This document shows positions 8,150-16,527 of a stretch of DNA of 64,000 bases, one piece after another (positions within the stretch are counted from its first letter, which is position 1; each line of letters opens with the position of its first letter). A program made the translations under genes and the position numbers. Location: contig NZ_JGZN01000008.1 of NCBI RefSeq assembly GCF_000741715.1, positions 248,001 to 312,000 of the forward strand, given 5' to 3'. A model generated the notes under the pieces. The model ran no database searches. It saw only the letters and a program-made list of their open reading frames with translations, and was not told the DNA's origin. The stretch comes from Bifidobacterium saguini DSM 23967. Its GTDB lineage: Bacteria; Actinomycetota; Actinomycetes; Actinomycetales; Bifidobacteriaceae.

Positions 8150-8550
8150 AATTCTTGCGCAGAAGCGCGGCCCATGTGCGGCTAATGGCGATGCCGTTGA
8201 TGCCCTAGGTCTCGTTGAGCGCGTCGGTGCGGCAGATCGGTCTTCGAATTGATGACGTGGTAGATCACGTAGTCGAGGGCGCGGACGATGGCTCCGACCT
8301 GGTCCTGCCGGATGGACTGGATGATCTGGAAGCGGTTGTCCTCGTCGGCCCATTTGATTTCGGAGGTGGCTCGCGTGGTGGTCCACACCTTGAAATCCTT
8401 GCCGCTGACGTAGTTGAGCTCCCGCTCGTAGCTGGACTTGGTTTGACCTTCGGCGGTCATCGGTTTCGCTCATCTTGGATTCCTTGAGCTGTTACAGCTC
8501 ATCGCCCGCGGCCTTGTTGTCCTTGGCGCGCTTCTTCCATCCACGCCATA
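8150..8550 (-). pseudogene. Remnant of a phage scaffold-capsid gene pair
   Basis: On the minus strand, 8550-8470 is a close but degraded copy of the scaffold gene interior at about 33,600-33,680 (shared DNA includes GCCTTGTTGTCCTTGGCGCG). It runs directly into a fragment (8460-8180) whose protein resembles residues about 70-125 of the intact capsid: KWADEDNRF against QWADSDYQL, then ARALDYVIYHVIN against ARALDLGVFYRVN. After a frameshift INGIAISR matches VNGIAMSR of the capsid. Internal stops and a deletion joining the two genes mark it as debris of an older related prophage. Confidence 0.75.
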
Positions 8551-8597
8551 AAAACCATCGTATGGTTGCAACTAAACGGATGTCGTCGACACTTAAG

Positions 8598-8855
8598 CTA
8601 GAGCGACGATAGAGGTACTTCTTCCGTGTCAGGTGTCATGTAATGCCAGAAGGCATCGGTTCCCGGCGTAAGCTGATGTATGGAACCGTCTTGTTTATCC
8701 ACCGCAATCTGGGGAAGCCCTACTTCGGATGGGTGATTCTCGGCTGTCTTGAAATCGAGGCCGAAAATCCATGCGACATCATTCTGCGCTGCGCCGAATA
8801 CCCCCATGTTCGGGTACACTTGCTCGGCGAGCTTTATGGCTTCATGGATGTCCAT
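8598..8855 (-). CDS. Small immunity-like protein (YrhB/Imm35-like, tentative)
   Basis: 85-residue soluble protein beginning MDIHEAIKLAEQVYP; the ATG at 8855 follows GGGGGAG, so I prefer it to the upstream start at 8909. The pattern of a WIFGLDF strand followed by PQIAVDKQDGSIHQL resembles small immunity proteins of the YrhB/Imm35 type. No partner toxin gene is intact beside it; the next upstream sequence (8,957-9,138) is a broken frame. Assignment is by pattern only. Confidence 0.45.
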   Translation of the reverse strand: MDIHEAIKLAEQVYPNMGVFGAAQNDVAWIFGLDFKTAENHPSEVGLPQIAVDKQDGSIHQLTPGTDAFWHYMTPDTEEVPLSSL

Positions 8856-8956
8856 GTCACTCCCCCTTACAGCATCTGCGTACGAGCGCGGGCGGTTTCG
8901 CATTGTCATAGCTTATTTTGTCCAGCACCAACCGAGTTTTTCTTTTCAAGTTTCCT

Positions 8957-9138
8957 CTACATCCTTAGCGCAGCAAGCATAAGCCTTAGGTCATCGTATT
9001 CCTTGCAAGCCTTAAAATAGGCACGAATATCATCCCCACTTTCGAGTCAGTCGCATGTGCGGTGACGTTCCTGCACATACTTTCTATATCTTTCAGGAGC
9101 ATCCATATCGATTTGACATCGGACAATCCATGATTCTG
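8957..9138 (-). pseudogene. Broken small reading frame, unknown
   Basis: A minus-strand frame reads MDAPERYRKYVQERHRTCD, meets a stop at 9047-9049 and continues in the same frame for 29 codons (LESGDDIRAYFKACKEYDD...) to a stop at 8957. It may be the decayed partner of the immunity-like gene. I do not recognise the family. Confidence 0.3.
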
Positions 9139-9140
9139 TA

Positions 9141-9767
9141 TTACTTGTTGGCGGTGATTCGCGCTTGTTGCTCGTAATAATCGACGAGCGGAAGGAAGAG
9201 TTCATCGACTGTGGCGACGATGTCCGCTTCGGACAGAGGGCGCATGTCGCGCAGGATGATTGCGCGACCGAGTTCTCCGGGCATGCGCAGCAGCGATTCC
9301 GGCAACTCACAGGTGATGTCGCCGCGCGCCCTTGCGTTTTCGATGGCCATCATGATACTAGGCTGGTCGCTTATCATCGTGCGTTCGTATAGTTCATGCG
9401 CGCTCATACCAAACCAATTGGCATAGACGCCGAACTTGGCCAGCACCATCACCGCGTCGGACTGTTTGCGATTGAGCTGCACGAGGATGGAAATCACATC
9501 GCCTCTAAGCGTGCCAGTGTTCGGACGCTCGATGGCGGCGCGGTTGCGATGTTGCTTCATGGCGGCTATGAACAGTTCCGCACGATTCACCCAGCGGCGG
9601 TACAGCACAGGTTTGCTGGTATGTGCCCTGGCGGCCACGTTGTCGAAGGTGAACTCCTCGGCGCTGCGCGTGGACAATTGTTCCCATGCGGCTTCCAGAA
9701 TGGCTGCCTCTAGTGCTTTGCCACGACGACGCGTTTGCTTAGGCTCGGGCCCGGTGTTCGCTTCCAT
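9141..9767 (-). CDS. TetR/AcrR-family repressor
   Basis: 208-aa regulator with an N-terminal TetR helix-turn-helix: GKALEAAILEAAWEQL, then FDNVAARAHTSKPVLYRRW, residues about 15-60. The C-terminal ligand-binding half is variable as usual. It is divergent from the drug-efflux gene at 9,914 across 146 bases that contain two copies of an AAGAWAC-N6-GTWTCTT palindrome, so it most likely represses itself and the transporter and is released by a transported compound. Confidence 0.88.
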   Translation of the reverse strand: MEANTGPEPKQTRRRGKALEAAILEAAWEQLSTRSAEEFTFDNVAARAHTSKPVLYRRWVNRAELFIAAMKQHRNRAAIERPNTGTLRGDVISILVQLNRKQSDAVMVLAKFGVYANWFGMSAHELYERTMISDQPSIMMAIENARARGDITCELPESLLRMPGELGRAIILRDMRPLSEADIVATVDELFLPLVDYYEQQARITANK

Positions 9768-9826
9768 GAGTTCATCTCCATATGCAGCATGGTTGTTGCA
9801 ACCGATGATTATTCACAGCATTTTAC

Positions 9827-9899
9827 AAGATACCATAGCGTTTCTTATTTGCGGATATCTATAATCGTGTTCGGTCTATAAGAAACTTATTGGTATCTT
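9827..9899. promoter_or_regulatory. Twin TetR-type operators in the divergent promoter
   Basis: Two 20-bp imperfect palindromes of the form AAGAWAC-N6-GTWTCTT lie at 9827-9846 and 9880-9899; the 22-base blocks containing them (9827-9848 and 9878-9899) are inverted copies of each other. TATAAT at 9860-9865, a candidate -10 for the transporter, falls between them. The arrangement predicts cooperative repression of both divergent genes. Confidence 0.6.
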
Positions 9900-9913
9900 A
9901 AAGAGGTTGAGAC

Positions 9914-11425
9914 ATGGCTAAATCGAAAGGCGATAATCTGAATCGCTCCTTGGTCTGCCTATGTGCGGCCGAATTGGTGATGATGATTAACACCACCGCA
10001 TTCAACGTGGCACTTCCGAACATCGCCGAATCGCTTGGGACGAGCATGGCGGAGCAGCAATGGATCGTCTCCAGCTACAATCTTGTGTTCGCGGCCGTAG
10101 TGCTGCTTGCCGGATTCCTTGGCGACCGTCTCGGCCATCTGAAGACCATGCTTGCTGGATTGGGATTGTTCGTCATCGCATCCGCAATCGGCCTTATGGC
10201 CGGAAACGTGCCGATATTGCTCGTCTCGCGCTCAATCATGGGAGCCGGTGCGGGCATAGTCATTCCGATGGGACAGGCGCTGCTCGGCATCCTGTTTCGT
10301 GGCCCTGAACTATCACGCGCCATGACAGCATGGGCGATAGCGGGCACACTAGGAGTACCGTTCGGACCACTTATCGGCGGAACGCTCACCGCGACGCTGG
10401 GATGGCGCGGCATTTTTGGATTCGATGGTGTGGTATTCCTTGCTGTAATCGCGATTATCCTCATGAATGTCCCGCGGATAAACGGATCACGCAAATCCCG
10501 GTCGCTGCATGTGCCGTGGGCGTCGGTGGCGATGATGTTCGCCGGATTCACCCTGTTCTCCGCCGGTCTGGTTAACGCGCAGCACAGTATTCTAGCCGTG
10601 AACGCATGGGTCCCGATGATGGTCGGCGTAGTACTAATCACAGGATTCGTGCTGTACGATAACAATTCCCGCAATCCGCTGATGGAACTTGGGCTCATGA
10701 AGGATCCGTCATTCGCGTCCTGCGCACCGGCGTTGATGATGCTGAACTTCTCGATGTATGGCATCATCTTCATCATGCCGGCCTACTTGGAGACAGTGTT
10801 GTGCCATGATGCACTGGTGGGAGGACTGTTGCTGATGCCATTGGTCGTCGCATCTATTGTGGGCGCACGGATGAACGACTGGATTGTCTCCCGAATCGGT
10901 TCGCGTGGCACGAGTCTGTTGGCTTTGGGATGCCTGGCCACAGGCATGCTGACGATCGGCGGTGCGATGTGGTGGTCCAATGGAATGATGGAGCAATCGA
11001 CTGTTATGATCGGGCAGCTCATGGCCGGCCTTGGACTGGGCGCCGGCCAGCCGGCAATGCTGACTTGGGCTACGGGCCGGGTACCGATTGAGAAATCCGG
11101 CGCTGGTTCCAGCCTATTGACCGTGTTCCGCCAATTTGGATCCATCATCGGCGTGGGAATCTTTGGCAGCATACAGAGTGGTCTATATATGAGGGGATTC
11201 CGTGTTCTTGCGCAATCCAACGGACTAGCCTCACAGTCCGCCGGTTCAGTGACTTTGGACTTTCAGCAGGCGGCCGAATTCACGAGTCTGACGAGCGACA
11301 TGATACGTCAGACGGCTTCCCGCGCCTACGAATCCGCAATAACCGGCAGCTTCGCCGCGGCAGCTGCAATCATCGTTGTCACTCTCGGAATCGTCGCGCT
11401 CATATCCCGTAAAACGTCGCGGTGA
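9914..11425 (+). CDS. MFS drug-efflux transporter, DHA2 (14-TM) family
   Basis: 503-aa proton-driven efflux permease of the QacA/EmrB type. The predicted membrane has about 14 hydrophobic segments; motif A appears as GFLGDRLGHLKTM after TM2, and the antiporter region GAGAGIVIPMGQALL is present. ATG at 9914 follows AAAGAGG. Its divergent TetR neighbour and operators predict induction by a toxic substrate. Substrate unknown. Confidence 0.88.
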   Translation: MAKSKGDNLNRSLVCLCAAELVMMINTTAFNVALPNIAESLGTSMAEQQWIVSSYNLVFAAVVLLAGFLGDRLGHLKTMLAGLGLFVIASAIGLMAGNVPILLVSRSIMGAGAGIVIPMGQALLGILFRGPELSRAMTAWAIAGTLGVPFGPLIGGTLTATLGWRGIFGFDGVVFLAVIAIILMNVPRINGSRKSRSLHVPWASVAMMFAGFTLFSAGLVNAQHSILAVNAWVPMMVGVVLITGFVLYDNNSRNPLMELGLMKDPSFASCAPALMMLNFSMYGIIFIMPAYLETVLCHDALVGGLLLMPLVVASIVGARMNDWIVSRIGSRGTSLLALGCLATGMLTIGGAMWWSNGMMEQSTVMIGQLMAGLGLGAGQPAMLTWATGRVPIEKSGAGSSLLTVFRQFGSIIGVGIFGSIQSGLYMRGFRVLAQSNGLASQSAGSVTLDFQQAAEFTSLTSDMIRQTASRAYESAITGSFAAAAAIIVVTLGIVALISRKTSR

Positions 11426-11582
11426 GGACCGCATTTCTTTTTTTGCACGCAACGCCACCGGACCGAAACTGGACTGGCTCCAATGTCGCCATATAGCGTC
11501 GCTTCCTCATATAGTCTCTTAGCCTCGAGCAGCGGTCGGCGTTACTCTTCCATGTGACCGGTGCCTTCTACACTGGGACGTC

Positions 11583-12122
11583 ATGCAAATCATCATCCGG
11601 GAGTATCGGCCGTCGGATGCGATGGCTACGATGTGCGCGTTCCGTCGCGCCATCCTCGAAACGGCATCGCGGGATTATACGGCGGAACAAACACGCATGT
11701 GGGCCAGTCAAGCCGGTTCGGCTGCCGGGTGGAATGCCTGCCGAAGGGCGGCGCATACGTGGGTCGCCGCACCGATCGATGACACCTGCGACGGCGACTC
11801 ACCCGACTCCGCAATCGACACGCCAATCGGGTTCATCGATGTGGACGACGACGGATACATCGACATGCTGTTCGTCGACCCGGCGTACGGGCGCATGGAT
11901 GTCGCCACGTTACTACTTACACGGGTGGAACAGTTCGCCACCGACCATGGCGTCGAACGTCTCACTGTCCATGCCAGTATCACCGCACGCCCGTTCTTCA
12001 CCCGTCATGGATTCCGCACAGTCGAGACCCGGCATCCGACCATCGAAACCGTTTCGTTCATCAACTATCTGATGGCCCGTGAAATTCCATGGTCTCGGCA
12101 CTATGAAGCAATCACTTCCTAG
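11583..12122 (+). CDS. GNAT-family N-acetyltransferase
   Basis: 179 aa. It starts IIIREYRPSDAMAT, typical of GNAT strand 1, and has MLFVDPAYGRMDVATLLL as the acetyl-CoA binding segment, then ARPFFTRHGFRTVET near the C-terminus, characteristic of the family. Substrate cannot be told. The last nine codons lie inside the first copy of a 43-bp direct repeat. Confidence 0.85.
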   Translation: MQIIIREYRPSDAMATMCAFRRAILETASRDYTAEQTRMWASQAGSAAGWNACRRAAHTWVAAPIDDTCDGDSPDSAIDTPIGFIDVDDDGYIDMLFVDPAYGRMDVATLLLTRVEQFATDHGVERLTVHASITARPFFTRHGFRTVETRHPTIETVSFINYLMAREIPWSRHYEAITS

Positions 12123-12141
12123 ATGTTGGGAAGAACTTGAA
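12099..12141. repeat. 43-bp direct repeat, copy 1
   Basis: Matches 15875-15917 at 40 of 43 positions, same orientation. This copy covers the 3' end of the GNAT gene. On the minus strand the repeat could encode FKFFPTSRK-stop (copy 2: FKFSPTSKK-stop), as if the C-terminal end of some gene had been duplicated. Confidence 0.85.
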
Positions 12142-12210
12142 CTCGACGATGTCGCTATACGGCATCAGGCTGTTTCTCCAGCAACAGGCCGTTCATACGG
12201 ACAAGTCCCA

Positions 12211-13299
12211 CTATCCGACTACGGCGTCGAGCGAGTCCACTGCACGCAGGGCGATGGCCACGTCGGACGGAGTGACCTCGAACGGCATGTTGCCCATCGT
12301 GTCGTCCGGCGAGCAGGCCAGTTTGCCCACGCGCAGCAGGTCGGCGTCCGTGGCGTCTGCAATGCCGATGTCGGCCAAGGTGGTTGGTAAGCCGACCGCT
12401 CGGAAGAATCCAAACGCCTCCTCGAAATCAGCCATCGGCCGATCCTCCAGTATGAACTGCGTGAGGGTGCCGTACGCCACCTTCTCGCCGTGCAGATACT
12501 TATGGGTGCCTTCCAGCGCGGTCAGGCCGTTATGCACGGCATGCGCCGCCGCCAATCCGCTCGACTCGAAACCGATGCCGCTGAGCAGCGTGTTCGCTTC
12601 GACCACCTGTTCCAAGGCACGGGTGCGCAGACCCTTATGCGCCGCCGCCAAGGCTTTCACGCCGTCGGCGATGAGCAGATCATGGCACAGGCGTGCCATC
12701 GCTTCGGCGGCATTGGTGGCATGGCCGCCGGCCATGGTGACCGCGTTCGATTTGATGCAGGCAAGAGCCTCGAAATAGGTGGCGTAGGCGTCACCGAAGC
12801 CGGCCGTCAGGAGTCTGGCAGGTGCCTTGGCGATGACATCCGTGTCCATGATCACCTTTTCCGGGTTCTTGGGCAAGGGCAGATACCGATCGAACTGCCC
12901 GTCGTCGGTGTACAGCACCGAAAGCCGCGAACACGGCGCGTCCGAGGACGCGGCCGTCGGCACGATGATGACCGGCAGCTCGGCGAAATGCGCCACGGCT
13001 TTGGCCGTATCGAGCGACTTGCCGCCTCCGATACCGAGCACCACATCGCATTTGTCCAACAGTTTCTGATGACGGTGGACCTCGGCCATCGAGCATTCAC
13101 CGGCGAACGCCTCGTAATGATATGGAGTGTTCGAGGCATCGAAACTCGAAATGATTCGATCGTGGTACATCCGGTCGATGAACGGGTCGACGATCAGATA
13201 CGCGCCTGCTGAACCGAGTTCCACGTATTCCGAGGCGAGCGAGCCTAATGCGTCCTCCTGTTGGATGTAGCTGCCGGGTGAGCACAGCACTGTTCTCAT
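12211..13299 (-). CDS. gldA: Iron-type alcohol/glycerol dehydrogenase (GldA-like)
   Basis: 362-aa member of the iron-containing alcohol dehydrogenase superfamily, NAD-dependent oxidation of glycerol or a similar polyol. The nucleotide-binding GIGGGKSLDTAKA (about residue 90) and PTAASSDAPCS are typical of GldA. Metal ligands are expected in the D of AGFGDAYATYFEA and the His of GLAAAHAVHNGL and GTHKYLHGEKV. Downstream of an MFS gene in the same direction and near a divergent AraC regulator, it may be part of a small polyol or sugar module. Confidence 0.85.
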   Translation of the reverse strand: MRTVLCSPGSYIQQEDALGSLASEYVELGSAGAYLIVDPFIDRMYHDRIISSFDASNTPYHYEAFAGECSMAEVHRHQKLLDKCDVVLGIGGGKSLDTAKAVAHFAELPVIIVPTAASSDAPCSRLSVLYTDDGQFDRYLPLPKNPEKVIMDTDVIAKAPARLLTAGFGDAYATYFEALACIKSNAVTMAGGHATNAAEAMARLCHDLLIADGVKALAAAHKGLRTRALEQVVEANTLLSGIGFESSGLAAAHAVHNGLTALEGTHKYLHGEKVAYGTLTQFILEDRPMADFEEAFGFFRAVGLPTTLADIGIADATDADLLRVGKLACSPDDTMGNMPFEVTPSDVAIALRAVDSLDAVVG

Positions 13300-13355
13300 G
13301 GTTACTCCTTACTTCATTGTTGGGTTGAGTGTTGTTGAAACAGCAGTCAAAACCA

Positions 13356-14576
13356 TCACGAGATGTTGCGTGATTCCGTGCGCTTGAGCAGCACCAGCAC
13401 GCCGACCGAACCCAATGCCAGCACCGCGCCAAAGAGGCCGAGCCAACGCAGTCCCAGATGCGTCATGGCCAGTCCGCTGATGGTGGACCCCAAGGTTATG
13501 CCGATGTTGAATGCCATCGCGTTCATCGAAGAGGCCAATGTCATGGACTCAGGGAAACGCTCGGCGGCGATGGCGGTATGCAGTACCTGGGACGGCGAAT
13601 TCTGCAGGTACATGAGACAGGCCAGTGCGAGCAGATCCACGGCCCCGAGCGCCGGAATCATACTTGCGAACGGCAGCACGGCCAGACAGACAGCCTGCAA
13701 CAGGTACAGCGAAATCAGACCGATGATCGGCTTCGAGCCGGTGCCACGAGCCGCCAACTTGCCGCTGTACAAATTGGACCACAATGCCGCAAGACCGATT
13801 GCGGTCAACGCAAGACTCAGGTACCGCTCGGGGATGCCGATTTCCTCGGTGAGGATGGGGGAAAGATATGTGTAAAAGGAATACGTCGCCGCTGCTCCAA
13901 AAACGACCGCAAGCATGCCGTACCAGACCCGCACGTCGGTAAAGAGACGGAATTGTGGTAGGAAACGCGTGGCTCCGGTTGTATATGAGGCGCGTGGCAG
14001 GCAGCGCAGCATCGATATGATGACGAGCACGGTCAGCAGATTGATCAGATGGAATGACCATCGCCAGCCGAACTGTTGTGCGATGAATGTACCGATCGGC
14101 ACGCCGAAGACCGCGGCGATGGAGATGCCGGAGAAGATCCAGGACATGAACCGGGGCCGATCAGATGCGCCGACCAGATCCGGTGCGAATGTCATGGGCA
14201 CGGCCACGAGTGGTCCGCTCACTGTGGCGATGACGATGCGCCCCACCAGCAGCATCGGATAATTCAGGGCAAAGGCGCACAGGACATTGCCGGCCAAGAA
14301 GATGCCCGTCATCGCCATCAAGGCATGGAATCGATTGAACTTGGCGGATACGGCCGCTCCGATTGGAGTCATCGGCGCGTATACGAGCGCGAAGGCAGAA
14401 ACCAATGAACCGATGGCCGCCAACGAAACGCGCATGTCCGAGGCAATCGGCTGCATGACGCCAACCACGATGAACTCGCTCAGTCCCAGCAAAAACGTCA
14501 ATGCGATAAGCGTGATGACCGGCACGGTGAAGAACCGGGATCCACTTCGCACCCTCGTGGCATCCACTATGAGCAT
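13356..14576 (-). CDS. MFS transporter, 12-TM sugar-efflux/arabinose-efflux type
   Basis: 406 aa with about 12 hydrophobic segments; FLLGLSEFIVVGVMQPIA and the loop GAAVSAKFNRFHALM (motif A variant) point to the AraJ/SotB-like efflux family. It starts 155 bases from the divergent AraC gene. gldA follows 56 bases downstream on the same strand, so the two are probably co-transcribed. Confidence 0.82.
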   Translation of the reverse strand: MLIVDATRVRSGSRFFTVPVITLIALTFLLGLSEFIVVGVMQPIASDMRVSLAAIGSLVSAFALVYAPMTPIGAAVSAKFNRFHALMAMTGIFLAGNVLCAFALNYPMLLVGRIVIATVSGPLVAVPMTFAPDLVGASDRPRFMSWIFSGISIAAVFGVPIGTFIAQQFGWRWSFHLINLLTVLVIISMLRCLPRASYTTGATRFLPQFRLFTDVRVWYGMLAVVFGAAATYSFYTYLSPILTEEIGIPERYLSLALTAIGLAALWSNLYSGKLAARGTGSKPIIGLISLYLLQAVCLAVLPFASMIPALGAVDLLALACLMYLQNSPSQVLHTAIAAERFPESMTLASSMNAMAFNIGITLGSTISGLAMTHLGLRWLGLFGAVLALGSVGVLVLLKRTESRNIS

Positions 14577-14612
14577 CCTTTCCTGGACAACACGATTAAC
14601 TATCGAAATAAG

Positions 14613-14638
14613 GTGAACATGATGATCGATATGTTCAC
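14613..14638. promoter_or_regulatory. Inverted repeat in the MFS/AraC divergent promoter
   Basis: GTGAACAT (14613-14620) and ATGTTCAC (14631-14638) form a perfect 8-bp inverted repeat with a 10-base spacer, about 36 bases upstream of the MFS start codon. It is a candidate regulatory site; AraC proteins usually bind direct repeats, so the binding protein is uncertain. Confidence 0.4.
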
Positions 14639-14731
14639 ATCACTCACCTAGAAACTACTGTCATGATAGTGATATGAACTCGATGAGATACGAGACGAAC
14701 CATCACTATAGTTTCCATTACGATAGAAATC

Positions 14732-15754
14732 GTGACAACAATGACTGCCGATCGAACGATTGATCAGACCTTTCCGAAAAGGTCCAATCCTCTGACCATT
14801 TTCTCCGATCTTTCGGAAACCCCGCACTACAATCTGCCGGGATTGCCGATGTACGCAAGACGTGACTCCATGCATCGTTATGGCTTTCGCATGGCGTGTC
14901 ATTGGCATCGCGACTTGGAATTCATCCATGTTCTCAACGGCCATCCACGCGTATTCGTCAACGGCGCGCTCATTCCGTTGCATGCAGGCGAAGGCATCTT
15001 CATCAACTCGCGTCGCATGCACTATCTGGTATGCGACGACGGCGATGATGCCGGATTCGTCTCGGCGGTAATCGATGCTTCACTGCTAGGCGCGATGTAT
15101 GCGCCAATGGCAGCCGCCATGCTGAAGCGCATGGATGACACCGCTCCTGATTACGTCGTACTCGACTCAACCCGTGAACGGGACCGCACGTTGCTGTTCG
15201 ATATCGACGAGCTCGAACGACTGATGTCCCGGTGCGAAAGGCAACAGGAGACAGGCGACGCGCTGACGGTGCTGCCGGCAGTCGCCCAGTCTGCACGCTT
15301 GTGCTTTCTGGCATTGGAAAGAATCAACGAAGGAACCATTACCGCCGAACCAAAGACGGTGGACCAAAGAACCCCGGAATACCCAACTCCTTCATCGGCA
15401 CATGCCGCGGCAAACGATCCAGGGCCTGAGTTCAGATCTTTCCTGCTTATGATGGCCTTCATCCGCGCCAACGCATCACACAAGATCACTCTTGACGACA
15501 TCGCGCGCGCCGGCATAGTCGGCCGTCGCGTCTGCTGCGAACTGTTTCGCACATATGCCGGGCAGACGCCAATCGACTACCTCACCGATTATCGCCTTGG
15601 CAAGGCCCGTGAGTTGTTGTCCGAGGGAACCATGTCCATCAAGGAGATTTCGCAGGCCTGCGGCTTCTCGTCACCCGTTTATTTCAGTTACGTGTTCCGA
15701 CGGCACATGGACGCCACCCCACGCCAATGGCGAGACCGAGAGCTGGCAACATGA
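14732..15754 (+). CDS. AraC-family regulator with N-terminal cupin domain
   Basis: 340 aa. The N-terminal cupin (CHWHRDLEFIHVLNGHPRVFVNG, with metal-type histidines) probably senses a sugar or polyol. The C-terminal two-helix DNA-binding domain reads ITLDDIARAGIVGRRVCCELFRTY and IKEISQACGFSSPVYFSYVFRRHM-TPRQWR. GTG at 14732 and ATG at 14741 are both possible; neither has a clear ribosome-binding site. It is divergent from the MFS/gldA pair, which it probably controls. Confidence 0.87.
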   Translation: MTTMTADRTIDQTFPKRSNPLTIFSDLSETPHYNLPGLPMYARRDSMHRYGFRMACHWHRDLEFIHVLNGHPRVFVNGALIPLHAGEGIFINSRRMHYLVCDDGDDAGFVSAVIDASLLGAMYAPMAAAMLKRMDDTAPDYVVLDSTRERDRTLLFDIDELERLMSRCERQQETGDALTVLPAVAQSARLCFLALERINEGTITAEPKTVDQRTPEYPTPSSAHAAANDPGPEFRSFLLMMAFIRANASHKITLDDIARAGIVGRRVCCELFRTYAGQTPIDYLTDYRLGKARELLSEGTMSIKEISQACGFSSPVYFSYVFRRHMDATPRQWRDRELAT

Positions 15755-15839
15755 GGACGCGGAGCAGTTGCCGGCAACTGCTCCGCCATTCGCAGCGAAC
15801 GGCAGCAAAGACAACCTCAACATACAAATACACAAATAA

Positions 15840-15870
15840 GGGCCTTGGAATCACTGGAATTCCAAGGCCC
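15840..15870. terminator. 12-bp stem terminator
   Basis: GGGCCTTGGAAT and its perfect complement surround a 7-base loop. The T-rich flank (TTATTTGTGTATTTG) is on the minus side, so it best terminates leftward transcription, but it also sits 86 bases after the AraC gene. Confidence 0.6.
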
Positions 15871-15874
15871 TCGA

Positions 15875-15917
15875 CACTATGAAGCAATCACTTCTTAGAC
15901 GTTGGGGAGAACTTGAA
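15875..15917. repeat. 43-bp direct repeat, copy 2
   Basis: Second copy of the repeat at 12099, three mismatches. The two copies bracket the gldA-MFS-AraC block, and this one abuts the left end of the prophage. Confidence 0.85.
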
Positions 15918-16031
15918 TGTTCTCGTGTTTTTTCGTTTCCCTGTGTTTTCAAGGGTTTCGACGTCTCTCCTTTTGTGTGTACACACTATTGACACTCTAT
16001 TTTGTTGTATCGCTTCAATTGTATACAGGAA

Positions 16032-16095
16032 AACGCCCCGTCCGGCAAGCGGTGCGGCTCATGCGGAGCCGTCCGTGATGCCTGGGCGGGGCGTT
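16032..16095 (-). terminator. Terminator of the phage late operon
   Basis: AACGCCCCG (16032-16040) pairs with CGGGGCGTT (16087-16095) across a loop that itself contains a GGCTC-atgc-GGAGCC-like hairpin. On the minus strand the stem is followed by TTTTCC. It lies directly after the last lysis gene. Confidence 0.6.
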
Positions 16096-16101
16096 CAGTT
16101 T

Positions 16102-16203
16102 TCAGGGCATGTCACGGTCGCCGGTGATGGCGGCGTAGATCTCGAGCAGGAGCAGGACCGAGATCAGAGCGGCGCATTCGAACGCCCATCGGATCCGGCT
16201 CAT
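16102..16203 (-). CDS. 33-aa single-TM phage protein coupled to holin
   Basis: Starts MSRIRWAFECAALISV, with one hydrophobic segment (AALISVLLLLEIYAA) and a short charged tail. Its ATG overlaps the holin stop codon (ATGA), so it is probably translated by reinitiation. A role in lysis is inferred from position only. Confidence 0.5.
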   Translation of the reverse strand: MSRIRWAFECAALISVLLLLEIYAAITGDRDMP

Positions 16204-16526
16204 CGGCTGGCTGTGGCCTTGATGGCGCTGGCTCCGATGATCGCGCCGATGAACAGGGTGACGGCATTGATGCTGGTGGACAATTGGTTGGCCAATGCGC
16301 CCCAACCCCATACGGGTCCCAGTGCCGCGATGAGCACGGAGAGCGCGGGGAGCACGAGCACGGCCAGCCATTTCAGGATGTCATACATCTTGCTCGGGAT
16401 GAGCCAGTCGGGCACGTTGTCGCCGTTCAAGTCGGATTTGGTGGCCTTGTGGTCGGCGACGCCGGGAGTGTTCATCGGCTGCAGGTCGCCTTCGGTCTCA
16501 TCGAGAGTGGTCTCCTGTGCTCCCAT
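16200..16526 (-). CDS. Phage holin
   Basis: 108 aa. A polar N-terminus is followed by two hydrophobic segments (YDILKWLAVLVLPALSVLIA and VTLFIGAIIGASAI) joined by a Gly/Trp-rich turn, the topology of r1t/Dp-1-like holins that open the membrane to the endolysin. It starts two bases downstream of the endolysin stop. Confidence 0.8.
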   Translation of the reverse strand: MGAQETTLDETEGDLQPMNTPGVADHKATKSDLNGDNVPDWLIPSKMYDILKWLAVLVLPALSVLIAALGPVWGWGALANQLSTSINAVTLFIGAIIGASAIKATASR

Positions 16527-16527
16527 G

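Larger units (their letters stand above)
15755..16031. other. Left prophage junction, no gene seen
   Basis: Together with the adjoining terminator this is about 346 bases without a gene. It contains a terminator hairpin (15840-15870), the second 43-bp direct repeat (15875-15917) and an AT-rich stretch to about 16,020. No copy of the tRNA 3' fragment found at the right end of the prophage could be seen. Confidence 0.6.
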
